Assembly (NCBI RefSeq): GCF_000336615.1
Contig: NZ_AOLW01000008.1
Coordinates: 1-64,000 of the forward strand
Direction: 5' to 3'
Origin: Haloarcula amylolytica JCM 13557
GTDB taxonomy: Archaea; Halobacteriota; Halobacteria; Halobacteriales; Haloarculaceae
DNA: 64,000 nt
This document shows, in pieces, positions 8,247 through 16,232 of this stretch. Both the position numbers and the translations under genes were made by a program. The stretch's first letter is position 1. Every line of letters begins with the position of its first letter. The notes under the pieces were generated by a model. It was given only the letters and a program-made list of their open reading frames with translations. It ran no database searches and was not told the DNA's origin.

Positions 8247-9311
8247 TCAGTCGTCGGCGTGACTGTCGACGCGCTGTGGGCTGCCGTCGTGTTCGACGAG
8301 GCCGCGGCCGACGCCGAGGGCTTCGTCGGTGCGTCGGATGCTCTTCTCGGCGCTTGCGGTCCGCTCCGAGAGCGCGCGAACGGCGTCGATGTTCTCCGGC
8401 ACGACGTCGGCTTCCTGGTGAATCGCCTGAAACAGGTAGAGGTCCCGCCCCTGGACTGTGATTGATTCGGCCCAGATACAGTTCTCCCACACGTCACCGC
8501 GCGGGCGACCGGCGTCGCGGGTGTACTCTTTGAGTTTCCCTGCACCGTCGATACCCAGCGTCTTCGGGATGAGGAACAGTCGCGATTCGTCGGTCAGCAG
8601 CGACGTGACTTCCTCTGTCGTTGGTTCGCTTTCCAGCGTGACGTTGACGCTGTGGGTGTGCATCTGCGTTGTCGGGACCTTCATCCCCATCGTGTCGATG
8701 TCGAGGTCGGGAAAAATCGTCTGGACGTCAGGACCGTGGTGGGAGGGGATTTCGACGGGGTCGGGGAGTGTGTCGTTGATGGGGCCACGACCGGTCTGGC
8801 CCGGGTCGGCACCGCGCCGGACCAGTGTCACGCGCGATTTCTCGACGCCGTATGATTCCTTGAGCGGCGCGAGAAGGCGTGAAAGTCCAGTCGTATTGCA
8901 GGAGACGACGCGGGCCGTGTCAGCCCCGACTGCGTTCTCGTAGTTGGCGCGAGCGTTGAAGCTCACGTCTGCCACATCGGCGTCCTCCCCACCCTGGAAG
9001 ATGGCTGGCGTGTCGTGCTCGGCGTACAGCGGCGCGTTGGCCGCGCCGACGCCACTTGGCGTGGTGTCGACGACCACGTCGCTCGTTTCAATGAGGTCAT
9101 GGACCGTACCGGCCGTCGCGAGATCGGCTTCGTCGAACGGTTCGCGGCCGTCCGCGGCGTAGAGGTCGTAGCCGCGGTCGTCTGCGATAGTTGCCTCGAA
9201 GTTCGGCGAGCGCTTTGCGACGCCCGCAACTGTCATATCTGGCTGGACACGCACCGCGTCAGCGACGCGTTTCCCGATGGTGCCGAAGCCGTTGATGCCC
9301 ACGTGGAGCAT
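8247..9311 (-). CDS. gap: Type II (archaeal) glyceraldehyde-3-phosphate dehydrogenase
   Basis: 354 residues; phosphorylating NAD(P)-dependent GAPDH. The Rossmann start [19 protein letters not shown] and the catalytic cysteine in [12 protein letters not shown] are those of the archaeal type II enzyme, as are the later [11 protein letters not shown] and [13 protein letters not shown]. Haloarchaea often hold both type I and type II enzymes, with type II linked to gluconeogenesis; that assignment is from family knowledge. The gene stands alone. Its promoter at 9334-9343 implies a leaderless message. Confidence 0.93.
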   Translation of the reverse strand: MLHVGINGFGTIGKRVADAVRVQPDMTVAGVAKRSPNFEATIADDRGYDLYAADGREPFDEADLATAGTVHDLIETSDVVVDTTPSGVGAANAPLYAEHDTPAIFQGGEDADVADVSFNARANYENAVGADTARVVSCNTTGLSRLLAPLKESYGVEKSRVTLVRRGADPGQTGRGPINDTLPDPVEIPSHHGPDVQTIFPDLDIDTMGMKVPTTQMHTHSVNVTLESEPTTEEVTSLLTDESRLFLIPKTLGIDGAGKLKEYTRDAGRPRGDVWENCIWAESITVQGRDLYLFQAIHQEADVVPENIDAVRALSERTASAEKSIRRTDEALGVGRGLVEHDGSPQRVDSHADD

Positions 9312-9333
9312 ACACGTCCATATCTCCGGGGAG

Positions 9334-9343
9334 AGTATATTCT
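9334..9343 (-). promoter_or_regulatory. TATA-like box of the GAPDH gene
   Basis: AGAATATACT on the minus strand, centred 27 bp before the ATG at 9311. A second AT-rich run (TATTAATC on the minus strand) lies about 10 bp further upstream. Confidence 0.5.
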
Positions 9344-9502
9344 TTGTGATTAATATACGGAGAAATTAACTCACATAGTTGTACCTCTGGCGATTGTGAG
9401 CTTTGACCACATCTCTCTGAAAACACTGAGACGTAGCGCGTTTCGACGCCCTACGCCGACAGTCCATCAAGAGTTATTCAGTCGGAGTACACAATCAGTT
9501 GT

Positions 9503-10456
9503 ATGGACAACTCGTCGCTTCGTGCGCCCGCCGAGACCGCCGTCAAACAGTGCCTGAACCTCCAGCCCGACGAGTCATGCGCCGTCGTCACTGACGACCA
9601 GCGGAAATCAATCGGCGAGGCGCTGTACCGTGTCGCCGCGGAGATTACCGATAACGCCGTTTTCGTACGCTACCCGCCGGGCGAGCAACACGGTGCGGAA
9701 CCGCCTGCGCCGGTCGCTGGCGCGATGGAAACTGCCGATGTCGTGCTCGCGCCGACGACCAAGAGCCTGAGCCACACCGAGGCTCGGACTGACGCTAACG
9801 AGGCTGGCGCTCGCGTTGCAACCTTGCCCGGCATCAGCGAGGGCGTGTTCCTGATGGGATTAGACGCCGACTACCACCGCATCGAACAGCACTGCGAGGA
9901 CGTGCTGGCGCAGGTCGAAGACGCCGAGGAAATCCGGGTCACGTCGCCCCAGGGGACCGACATCACGTTCGGTATCGGTGCGCGCGAGTGGCACATGGAC
10001 ACCGGTATCGTCCACGAGGCCGGCGAGATGTCGAACCTCCCCGCTGGCGAAGTGTTCCTCGCCCCGGAGACGGCCGACGGCACGTTCGTCGTCGACGGGA
10101 CGATGCGCCCCCACGGCAAACTCGACGGCAAGTGCCTCACCTTCGAGGTCGAGGACGGCTACGTCACGGACATCGACGACCCCGAAATCCGCGCGCAGGT
10201 CGAGGACGCTGCCGAGGAGGTCGGTCGGGACGCGTACAATCTCGCCGAACTCGGCATCGGCACGAACGTCGCCGTGACCGAACTTGTCGGTTCCGTCCTG
10301 CTGGACGAGAAGGCCGGCGGGACGGTCCACATCGCTATCGGCGACGACCACGCGATGGGCGGCGACGTGCACGCGCCGATTCATCTGGACGGGATTTTGA
10401 CGGAACCGACCGTGTATGCGGACGGCGAGGAAGTGGAACTTCCTCGGGTGGAGTGA
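9503..10456 (+). CDS. M29-type (aminopeptidase T-like) metallopeptidase
   Basis: 317 residues resembling COG2309 leucyl aminopeptidases of family M29. The candidate metal-binding landmarks are the N-L-P-A-G-E-V-F motif (MSNLPAGEVFLAPE), the GTNVAVTELVGSVLLDEKA region and the HIAIGDD and DVHAPIHLDG segments near the end. Related proteins include the ring-opening dioxygenase NicX, so peptide hydrolysis is likely but not certain. The last 27 coding bases are repeated 108 bp downstream in non-coding DNA (see the repeat entry). The gene is monocistronic. Confidence 0.78.
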   Translation: MDNSSLRAPAETAVKQCLNLQPDESCAVVTDDQRKSIGEALYRVAAEITDNAVFVRYPPGEQHGAEPPAPVAGAMETADVVLAPTTKSLSHTEARTDANEAGARVATLPGISEGVFLMGLDADYHRIEQHCEDVLAQVEDAEEIRVTSPQGTDITFGIGAREWHMDTGIVHEAGEMSNLPAGEVFLAPETADGTFVVDGTMRPHGKLDGKCLTFEVEDGYVTDIDDPEIRAQVEDAAEEVGRDAYNLAELGIGTNVAVTELVGSVLLDEKAGGTVHIAIGDDHAMGGDVHAPIHLDGILTEPTVYADGEEVELPRVE

Positions 10457-10554
10457 GCGGTAACGCCGCGAACGTGGGGAGATCGTAGATCTCCCAAAGA
10501 CGAACGGCGACTGACGGGAGCCGTGAGGACGGCGAGGAAGTGGAACTTCCTCGC
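10420..10554 (+). repeat. 27-bp direct repeat carrying hairpins, spanning a gene end
   Basis: The 27 bp at 10420-10446 (inside the last codons of the aminopeptidase) recur exactly at 10528-10554. Each copy holds the perfect hairpin CGAGGAAGT-GGA-ACTTCCTCG. Between them, at about 10479-10497, lies another perfect hairpin, GGGAGATC-GTA-GATCTCCC. The rest of the 180-bp gap is without genes. It could be a duplicated terminator or processing element. Confidence 0.75.
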
Positions 10555-10636
10555 GTTGTGTCGTGCCACGCGGCGAGAACGGACTCCCACAAAGACCGGT
10601 GAGTAGCGGACGCTGACTGACAGCCGACCGCCGCTA

Positions 10637-11050
10637 TCAGTCTACGTATTCTGCTTTCAACGCGTACGCGACCATACCAACCGCCCAGACCAGCGATCCG
10701 ACGAGGACGAGGTCGAACGGCACCGGGTAGCCGAGGTTCCACGCGAGCACGAGCCCGTGTATCCCACTCATGAACGCCATCGTTGCGACGGTGATGGTGG
10801 CCGCCACCCGCGGTACGTCCGGCGGGTCGTAGCGGAACGCCCCTTTCAGTACAATGAGTGTTCCGAGCATCAGCGCCGGCATGAGAACGACGCCGACCGG
10901 TTTCGAGACGTAGTTATCGGGCGTGCCCGACGCGGAGAAGTGAATCGCGACTTCGGCGGGGAGGCGCGACCAGACCGCCACGCCGGCCAGGGCTGTCAGG
11001 GCGATGATGGCACCGCTTGCGATGTCAGTACGGCTCTGTCGGCGCGCCAT
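10637..11050 (-). CDS. DUF1648-domain membrane protein (SdpI N-terminal-like)
   Basis: 137 residues with four hydrophobic segments. Between TM1 and TM2 is the DUF1648 signature LPAEVAIHFSASGTPDNYVSK, followed by PVGVVLMPALMLG. DUF1648 is the N-terminal part of SdpI-type immunity proteins and is also found alone in many archaea. No partner toxin gene is adjacent. Function is unknown. Confidence 0.75.
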   Translation of the reverse strand: MARRQSRTDIASGAIIALTALAGVAVWSRLPAEVAIHFSASGTPDNYVSKPVGVVLMPALMLGTLIVLKGAFRYDPPDVPRVAATITVATMAFMSGIHGLVLAWNLGYPVPFDLVLVGSLVWAVGMVAYALKAEYVD

Positions 11051-11160
11051 ACCCGTTGTTTCGTCCCGCGGCTCAAGAAGGTCGTCGTGACTGTGCGAGT
11101 GGGAACCACGAGCAGCGCCGTGGCGACGACCATTTACGGGAGCGTAGTCAACGGCTGCAT

Positions 11161-11814
11161 ATGACAGACGCTACACCGGGCGACCGCATCGCCCTCCCGT
11201 GTCCGGCCTGTTCGCCGGACCTGGAAACGGTTCACGAGGTGCTGAAGCCGGGCGGCCATGTGACGGTTCGCTGTACGGACTGCGACCACGTCCACAAGGA
11301 ACAACTGCCGGAGGAAGAGACGCTGAAGCGAAGCGTCGTCGTCTCACAGGACGGGGACTCCTTCACCGCCGAGGTCGATGTCCCGGCCGAGGAAGAACTG
11401 TCCGTCGGCGAGGAGTTTCTGCTGGAGACGGAGGAAGCCGTCGTGACGGCGCGGATCACCAGCCTGGAGACCGCGGACGGCCGCGAGGACGAGGCGGCCG
11501 CCGAGGACGTCGAGACTATCTGGTCGCGGGCGGTCGGGAACGTCTCGGTCAACGTCACGATGCATCCAAAGGACGGCACTCACGACGAGACCGAGAGCTT
11601 CAAGCTCCACGTCCCCGGCGACTACGAGTTCGTCGTCGGCGAGACCGAGGAGTTCGGCGAGGAGGAGTTCACCGTCGAGGGGATTCACGTCCGCGACGAC
11701 GCACACGGCTACGACCACGAGAACATGGACCACGACGGCGACATGGGTATCGCGAAAGACATCAACCGACTGTACGTCAGGGACGAGTCGACCACGGCGT
11801 GGTCGGCGTGGTAG
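11161..11814 (+). CDS. HVO_0476-like zinc-finger protein
   Basis: 217 residues. The N-terminus has a four-cysteine zinc ribbon, CPACSPD and CTDCDH, and the family landmarks LPCPAC and H-VLKPGG. The remainder is an acidic all-beta region with two similar halves (SVVVSQDGDSFTAEVDVP; VNVTMHPKDGTHDETESF). It ends AKDINRLYVRDESTTAWSAW. The family is haloarchaeal and uncharacterised. The stop lies 1 bp before the PCMT start, so the two are probably one operon. The longer frame from 11017 lacks family character; the start at 11161 is preferred. Confidence 0.8.
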   Translation: MTDATPGDRIALPCPACSPDLETVHEVLKPGGHVTVRCTDCDHVHKEQLPEEETLKRSVVVSQDGDSFTAEVDVPAEEELSVGEEFLLETEEAVVTARITSLETADGREDEAAAEDVETIWSRAVGNVSVNVTMHPKDGTHDETESFKLHVPGDYEFVVGETEEFGEEEFTVEGIHVRDDAHGYDHENMDHDGDMGIAKDINRLYVRDESTTAWSAW

Positions 11815-11815
11815 G

Positions 11816-12439
11816 ATGGCCCACTGGGACCGAGAGCGGTCGCGGCTGGCTGACCGTCTTCGCAAGCGCGTCTCCGACGAGGCCGTTCTCGCGGCGATAG
11901 CGTCGGTTCCCCGCCACTGGTTTGTTCCGGACGACAAGCGACACGACGCCTACGCCGACCGCCCGCTCCCGATTGGGTCGGGTCAGACGGTTTCTGCGCC
12001 GCACATGGTCGCAATCATGGCCGAGTTACTGGACCTGTCCCCGGGGGACCAGGTGTTAGAGGTCGGTACTGGGTGTGGCTACCACGCCGCGGTGACCGCC
12101 GAACTGGTCGGCCCCGAGAACGTCTACAGCGTGGAGTACCATGCATCGTTGGCCGACGAAGCTCGGGAAACACTGGAAGCGACCGGCTACGGCGACGTTT
12201 CCGTTCGCGCCGGCGACGGCAAGGAGGGGTGGCCCGACCACGCCCCCTACGATCGGACGTATCTGACCTGTGCCGCGCCGGAGTTCCCCGCCCCGCTCGT
12301 CGAACAGACCCGCCACGGTGGTATCCTGCTGGCTCCAATCGGTGACGGGCGACAGCGTCTCATCCGGGCGGAGAAACAGGCCGACGGCACGTTCGATAGC
12401 GAGGACCACGGCGGCGTTCGATTCGTCCCGCTCCAGTAG
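11816..12439 (+). CDS. pcm: Protein-L-isoaspartate O-methyltransferase
   Basis: 207 residues. It methylates isoaspartyl residues in damaged proteins, with SAM as donor. Canonical PCMT motifs are present: the pre-motif GSGQTVSAPHMVA (about residues 54-66), SAM motif I VLEVGTGCGYHAAV (about 80), motif II YDRTYLTCAAPEFP and the late GGILLAPIGD. It follows the zinc-finger gene by 1 bp and is followed 62 bp later by a diverged paralogue. Confidence 0.93.
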   Translation: MAHWDRERSRLADRLRKRVSDEAVLAAIASVPRHWFVPDDKRHDAYADRPLPIGSGQTVSAPHMVAIMAELLDLSPGDQVLEVGTGCGYHAAVTAELVGPENVYSVEYHASLADEARETLEATGYGDVSVRAGDGKEGWPDHAPYDRTYLTCAAPEFPAPLVEQTRHGGILLAPIGDGRQRLIRAEKQADGTFDSEDHGGVRFVPLQ

Positions 12440-12501
12440 GGTCTTTCGACAGACGCCGCCGTTGTCGCGCCATTGATATAGCTCTGGTCGAATATACTGG
12501 T

Positions 12502-13233
12502 ATGGACCCAGCGGTACTGCGGGACGACATGGTCGACAGCCTGCAACACGAGAGCAAGGGTGTTGTCCGGAGCGCGTGGCTGTCGGCGGCGATGCGTGCC
12601 GTCCCCCGGGAGGCCTTCGTCGGCGAGCAACAGGCCTACTCCGACCGCCCGTTCGAGCGCCTCGGCACGCGTGTGCTCTCGCCCAGTACCGCCGGTCGAG
12701 TGCTCGAAACCCTGTCACCCGAGGAAGACGACGACGTGCTCGTGGTCGGTGCCGGTGTCGGCTACACGGCCGCGGTGCTTGCAGAACACGTCGGTGCGGC
12801 CAACGTTCATGCGATAGATATCACGCGGCGGCTCGTCATCGAAGCCCGGCAGAACCTGGCAGAAGCAGGTTACGACGCCGTCCTCGTGGACCGTCGTGAC
12901 GGGGCTGCCGGGCTGCCCGAATACGCACCGTACGACCGTATTCTTCTGGAAGCCGCCGCAATCGACCCGCCGCGGGCGCTCCTCCAGCAACTGACCGATG
13001 ACGGTCGACTGGTGATGCCGCTTGGCACCGGTGAACAGTCCCTCGCTGTCGTGGAGGCCGACGGCTCGGTCACGCGACACGGCACCGTCGCGTTCCAGCC
13101 GATGCTCGTCGAGGGCGAGCAGGCCGACACCGTCGAGCGCAACCGGACCCACCGTGAAGACCGCGAGCGCGCCCGCCGGGCAGCCCAGTCCCGCGCCGGC
13201 TGGGAGCAGGAGTGGATCGACTGGGACGGCTAG
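12502..13233 (+). CDS. PCMT-like methyltransferase paralogue, diverged
   Basis: 243 residues, similar along its length to the preceding pcm product (start DD-V-SLQ, the FVGEQQAYSDRPF region, SAM motif VLVVGAGVGYTAAVLAEHVG). The PCMT substrate motif GQTVSAPHM is replaced by GTRVLSPSTAG, so the isoaspartate-binding site is altered. It also has a charged C-terminal extension of about 45 residues (EQADTVERNRTHREDRERAR onwards). It probably still binds SAM; the substrate may differ. It starts 62 bp after pcm. Its TAG overlaps the opposite gene's stop at a shared CTAG. Confidence 0.82.
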   Translation: MDPAVLRDDMVDSLQHESKGVVRSAWLSAAMRAVPREAFVGEQQAYSDRPFERLGTRVLSPSTAGRVLETLSPEEDDDVLVVGAGVGYTAAVLAEHVGAANVHAIDITRRLVIEARQNLAEAGYDAVLVDRRDGAAGLPEYAPYDRILLEAAAIDPPRALLQQLTDDGRLVMPLGTGEQSLAVVEADGSVTRHGTVAFQPMLVEGEQADTVERNRTHREDRERARRAAQSRAGWEQEWIDWDG

Positions 13234-13676
13234 GGCGACTCGACGACGAGCAAGTCGGTGTTCGAGCGGGCGTCCTCGTAGTTGCTCCCAGCCGGTGGTT
13301 TCACTTCGAACGTGACGGTGCCGTCCTGTTGATTCGGTCCGAGCGACGGCGACAGTGAGAGGGTCGCGTTCCCTGCACTCCCTGTCTCGCCAGTCTTAAC
13401 CGACGAGAGCGTTGCAGTCCCGCTTTTCGCGACCACCGTCGCGCCGGAGACGGGCGACCCCTTCGAGTCGACGACAGTGACAACTACGTCCTGTGTCCCC
13501 GGATTAGCCACTTCGGGATGTGGCTCAACATCGACCTCGGTTACTTGCAACGTCTCGATTCCGGAGATGGTGCTCATCATCACGGAGAGGCAGGCGACGC
13601 CGACCACCAGCGCGATGACCAGACGTATCGGCAGTCCCTCGATAGCACGTTCGTCGCGCCACAGCGAATCTGACAT
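13230..13676 (-). CDS. Single-TM exported protein with Ig-like/big domain (DUF7382-like)
   Basis: 148 residues. After a short charged start (SDSLWRDERAIEGLPIR) comes a TM segment, LVIALVVGVACLSVMMSTIS. The extracytoplasmic part reads as one beta-sandwich of the Ig-like/carboxypeptidase-regulatory kind (VVVTVVDSKGSPVSGATVVA onwards). The RAIEGLPIRLVIALVVG beginning resembles archaeal pilin-like or surface proteins; I recall the name DUF7382 but could not check it. It overlaps the convergent methyltransferase stop and is divergent from the HerA-like ATPase gene. Confidence 0.65.
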   Translation of the reverse strand: MSDSLWRDERAIEGLPIRLVIALVVGVACLSVMMSTISGIETLQVTEVDVEPHPEVANPGTQDVVVTVVDSKGSPVSGATVVAKSGTATLSSVKTGETGSAGNATLSLSPSLGPNQQDGTVTFEVKPPAGSNYEDARSNTDLLVVESP

Positions 13677-13751
13677 GGGTCAGGGTGGCCCCGGGTTCGT
13701 ACTTGAATCCCCGGACGAACGTTCAAATATCAGAGCGGAGCAACCGCCGGC

Positions 13752-14816
13752 ATGGTCGTTATCGGACGCGAGGAGGCGACGGGGGCGACGGCGCGGCTGG
13801 GTCACTATCGGGCCCGCGACGGGAGCCGCGGCGCTGCGGTCGACCTCGATGTCGACCGGCCACACGTCGGTCTCGTCGTCGGCAAGCGAGGCTCGGGGAA
13901 GACGTACACGCTCGGCGTCCTCGCCGAGGGCCTGCTGGCTGCCGAGGGGGTCTCGCCGGTCGTCGTCGACCCGATGGGGGCGTTCACGTCACTTAGCGCC
14001 GCGGACGTGTCTGTCACGGTGGTCGACCCCAGCGTTCGCGCGGACGCGCTCGACCCGCGCCAATGGTGTGCGGTGCTCGGCCTCGACCCGGAACGGGGCG
14101 CGGGAGCGCTCGTGTGGCGAGCGGCGAGCGAGCGTTCGACCCTCGAGGGGATGCGCTCGTGGGTGGCTGATTCAGATGCGGCGGCGAGCACCGGCCGCGC
14201 AGCGGCAAACCATCTTGCGCTCGCTGCGTCATGGGATATCTTCGATGCTGCGGGTATCGAAACGGGGGCGCTGTGCAGCGACGGCCTGACCGTGCTCGAC
14301 GTTTCGGGACTCGATTCGCGGCCAGCCGGCGCGGTCCTCGCCGCTGTCGCGACTGCACTTTACGATGGTCGGATGGCTGGGCAGACGGACCGGCTGCCGT
14401 GGCTGCTGGTCGACGAAGCGCACGCGTTCACCGACGGCGTCGCCCGGCGTCCGCTCCACCGACTCGTCACTCGGGGCCGCCAACCCGGGGTGAGTTGTGT
14501 GCTGGCGACACAGCGACCCAGCGCCGTGCCGGCGACGACCGTCTCGCAGACGGACCTGCTCGTCGCCCACCGACTGACGAGCGCGGCCGACATTGACGCG
14601 CTGCGGGCGGCCCGGCCGACGTATCTCGACGGTGATCTCGCGGCCCGGCTCCCCGAGACGACTGGTGACGCGCTCGTTGTCGATGACGGCACTGAATCTG
14701 TTCATCATGTAACGGTCCGCGAGCGGCGGACGCCCCACGGCGGCGAGACGCCGCGGGCAAGCGACCTCGAAGCAGACAGGAACCACGAAGTCTCTGCGGG
14801 GGGTCCTGAAACCTGA
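13752..14816 (+). CDS. HerA/FtsK-like (DUF87) ATPase
   Basis: 354 residues. Walker A is VGKRGSGKTYTLGVLAEGLL (about residue 42), Walker B is LLVDEAHAF (about 218), and there is a late arginine-containing segment LVTRGRQPGVSCVLATQRPS typical of HerA/VirB4-like hexameric ATPases. The N-terminal HAS-barrel of full HerA is mostly missing; only about 35 residues precede the P-loop. No nurA or pilus gene is adjacent, so DNA pumping versus another role cannot be decided. Confidence 0.75.
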   Translation: MVVIGREEATGATARLGHYRARDGSRGAAVDLDVDRPHVGLVVGKRGSGKTYTLGVLAEGLLAAEGVSPVVVDPMGAFTSLSAADVSVTVVDPSVRADALDPRQWCAVLGLDPERGAGALVWRAASERSTLEGMRSWVADSDAAASTGRAAANHLALAASWDIFDAAGIETGALCSDGLTVLDVSGLDSRPAGAVLAAVATALYDGRMAGQTDRLPWLLVDEAHAFTDGVARRPLHRLVTRGRQPGVSCVLATQRPSAVPATTVSQTDLLVAHRLTSAADIDALRAARPTYLDGDLAARLPETTGDALVVDDGTESVHHVTVRERRTPHGGETPRASDLEADRNHEVSAGGPET

Positions 14817-14830
14817 GGGGCCGGCGGGAT

Positions 14831-15190
14831 TCACACGATCTGCACGATGCCCCAGGCCAGCCCGATTGCGGCCAGCGCACCGACGAGATTGCCGACGGCG
14901 TTGAGTACGGCCAGCGCTACATAGCCGTCCTCCCATAGCCGCACCGTCCCGACGGAAAACGAGGAAAACGTCGTGAACGAGCCACATGCGCCGACACCGA
15001 CCAGCAGTGCCGCGTCCCCGGTCACACTGGCGAACGTCAGCAGTCCGAGGACGAAGCTCCCGATAACGTTCACCGTGAGCGTCCCGAGCGGGAGCGTCTC
15101 TCGCTGGACAGCCCCCGCCAGATAGTGGCGACAGAGTGCCCCGATAGCGCCGCCGGTGCCGACAAGATGCGCGGGCTCGATAGCGACCAT
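14831..15190 (-). CDS. crcB: Fluoride channel CrcB/Fluc, second subunit
   Basis: 119 residues with four TM segments. Signature: HLVGTGGAIGALCRHYLAG at the start and GACGSFTTFSSFSVGTVRLW in TM3, which supplies the phenylalanine/threonine lining of Fluc channels. It exports F- to resist fluoride. The start overlaps the upstream crcB stop by 1 nt (TGATG), implying translational coupling and a heterodimeric channel, as in other two-gene Fluc systems. Confidence 0.9.
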   Translation of the reverse strand: MVAIEPAHLVGTGGAIGALCRHYLAGAVQRETLPLGTLTVNVIGSFVLGLLTFASVTGDAALLVGVGACGSFTTFSSFSVGTVRLWEDGYVALAVLNAVGNLVGALAAIGLAWGIVQIV

Positions 15191-15579
15191 CAGCGCTCAC
15201 CACCGGCGAATAGTCGGACGGCTTCACGACCGACAAGGACACCGGCAAACCCCAGAGCGTAGCTGCCGACGATGTTCGCGACGGCCCACTCGGGCGTTAA
15301 CACCGTCTCAACCGCGAACGTGCTGTAGGTGGTAAACGACGAGATGAAGCCGGTCGACGCGGCCAGCTTCGTCTCGCTGGCCAACGCACCGACCTGCAGC
15401 CCTTCGTACACGAGTACGCCGAGCGCGAAACTGCCGAGGACGTTGACCAGCAGCGTCCCCTGCAACCCCGGAACAAAGAGGCCGACGAAGTACCGGAGGT
15501 TCGAGCCGGCGAACCCCCCCAGCCCCACGAGGACGATGGTTTCGACCGTTACCAGTGGGTGGGTGTCTGCCATCCTCAC
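15190..15579 (-). CDS. crcB: Fluoride channel CrcB/Fluc, first subunit
   Basis: 129 residues, four TM segments. Signature VLVGLGGFAGSNLRYFVG at the N-terminus and STGFISSFTTYSTFAVETVL in TM3. It is paired with the downstream crcB (1-nt overlap), and its start overlaps the stop of the upstream 115-aa gene by 4 nt, so the three form an operon. No fluoride riboswitch is likely, because the operon's first gene has a leaderless-type promoter. Confidence 0.9.
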   Translation of the reverse strand: MRMADTHPLVTVETIVLVGLGGFAGSNLRYFVGLFVPGLQGTLLVNVLGSFALGVLVYEGLQVGALASETKLAASTGFISSFTTYSTFAVETVLTPEWAVANIVGSYALGFAGVLVGREAVRLFAGGER

Positions 15580-15923
15580 TCCCCGAGTATCTCCGCTAGC
15601 CGCGCTTCACCGAGCGTGTCGACGAGCTGTGCGAGTTCGATAACCCGTTCTTCGCCGAGCGCGTCGACGAGTTCACGGATCTCTGCCGGGTCGAACGTCC
15701 GGGCGACGTAGCCGAGGTTCTCCACCATCCGCGTCGTCCGGTCGAGTGTCTCTTCGTCGGGTCGTAGCGTTAGCGGCCGGTTCGTGAACTTGCCGTTTTC
15801 GTTGAAGTAGCAGAACCGTAACTCGGCGGTGTCGCTGTCATCCGGATCGACGATCTGCAAGACACCGTACCCACTGTCCCACTCGTCCAGTTCGACCTCG
15901 AGCAGCGTTTCGTAACGGGTCAT
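15576..15923 (-). CDS. Unknown 115-aa protein, first gene of the crcB operon
   Basis: The protein is acidic. Its N-terminal half reads as beta strands (RYETLLEVELDEWDSGYGVL; ELRFCYFNENGKFTNRPLTL) and the C-terminal half as helices (TLDRTTRMVENLGYVARTF; EIRELVDALGEERVIELAQL). I do not recognise the family. It overlaps crcB by 4 nt and is divergent from the SMC-like gene. In Haloferax volcanii the SMC-like gene sph3 lies between rdfA and ddfA (as I recall), so by position this could be the ddfA counterpart; that is only a hypothesis. Confidence 0.7.
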   Translation of the reverse strand: MTRYETLLEVELDEWDSGYGVLQIVDPDDSDTAELRFCYFNENGKFTNRPLTLRPDEETLDRTTRMVENLGYVARTFDPAEIRELVDALGEERVIELAQLVDTLGEARLAEILGE

Positions 15924-15947
15924 ACGACCTGCTTCCGATCACGCCGA

Positions 15948-15955
15948 CTTATAGG
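15948..15955 (-). promoter_or_regulatory. TATA-like box of the 115-aa/crcB operon
   Basis: CCTATAAG on the minus strand, centred 28 bp before the ATG at 15923, giving a leaderless message. This leaves no room for a fluoride riboswitch in a 5' leader. Confidence 0.5.
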
Positions 15956-16058
15956 TTGGCATCTAACGAGGTCCACAAGCGGTTGAGATTGCTATCCACA
16001 ATAAAACGCCAGTATCAGAGCGATCTACCCTCTCTCCCTGTCGCCAATCCCTCCGTAT

Positions 16059-16088
16059 CGGAATAATATTGGTACAGGTGTTATTCCG
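16059..16088. promoter_or_regulatory. Inverted repeat in the divergent region before the SMC-like gene
   Basis: CGGAATAA (16059-16066) and TTATTCCG (16081-16088) form a perfect 8-bp inverted repeat with a 14-bp spacer. It lies in the 309-bp gene-free interval between the crcB operon and the SMC-like gene. The one-turn spacing of half-sites fits a dimeric regulator's operator. The rest of the interval is AT-rich near 16180-16210 and holds no gene. Confidence 0.45.
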
Positions 16089-16200
16089 GAATCGGCTGTC
16101 AGTCTGTGCGCTGTCTGCCGTGTATCATCACCGTCGAGTCTGGCGTGTCCGCCCGCACTCGGGACGCCAAGTGTGTAATTTGGTTTTCGGCAATGAAATT

Positions 16201-16210
16201 ATTTTTATAT
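16201..16210 (+). promoter_or_regulatory. TATA-like box of the SMC-like/RdfA operon
   Basis: ATTTTTATAT, centred 27 bp before the ATG at 16233. A leaderless transcript is inferred. Confidence 0.55.
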
Positions 16211-16232
16211 CCGCTCCGACTACAGCAGACCA

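Noticed and set aside
10637..11050. Toxin-immunity (SdpI) system
   Set aside because: Only the DUF1648 immunity-like domain is present; no toxin gene is adjacent.
13752..14816. HerA-NurA end-resection locus
   Set aside because: Only the HerA-like ATPase is present; no nurA, mre11 or rad50 gene is adjacent, and the HAS-barrel is reduced.
14831..15923. Fluoride riboswitch upstream of the crcB genes
   Set aside because: The operon promoter sits 28 bp before the first start codon, leaving no leader, and no riboswitch fold was recognised.
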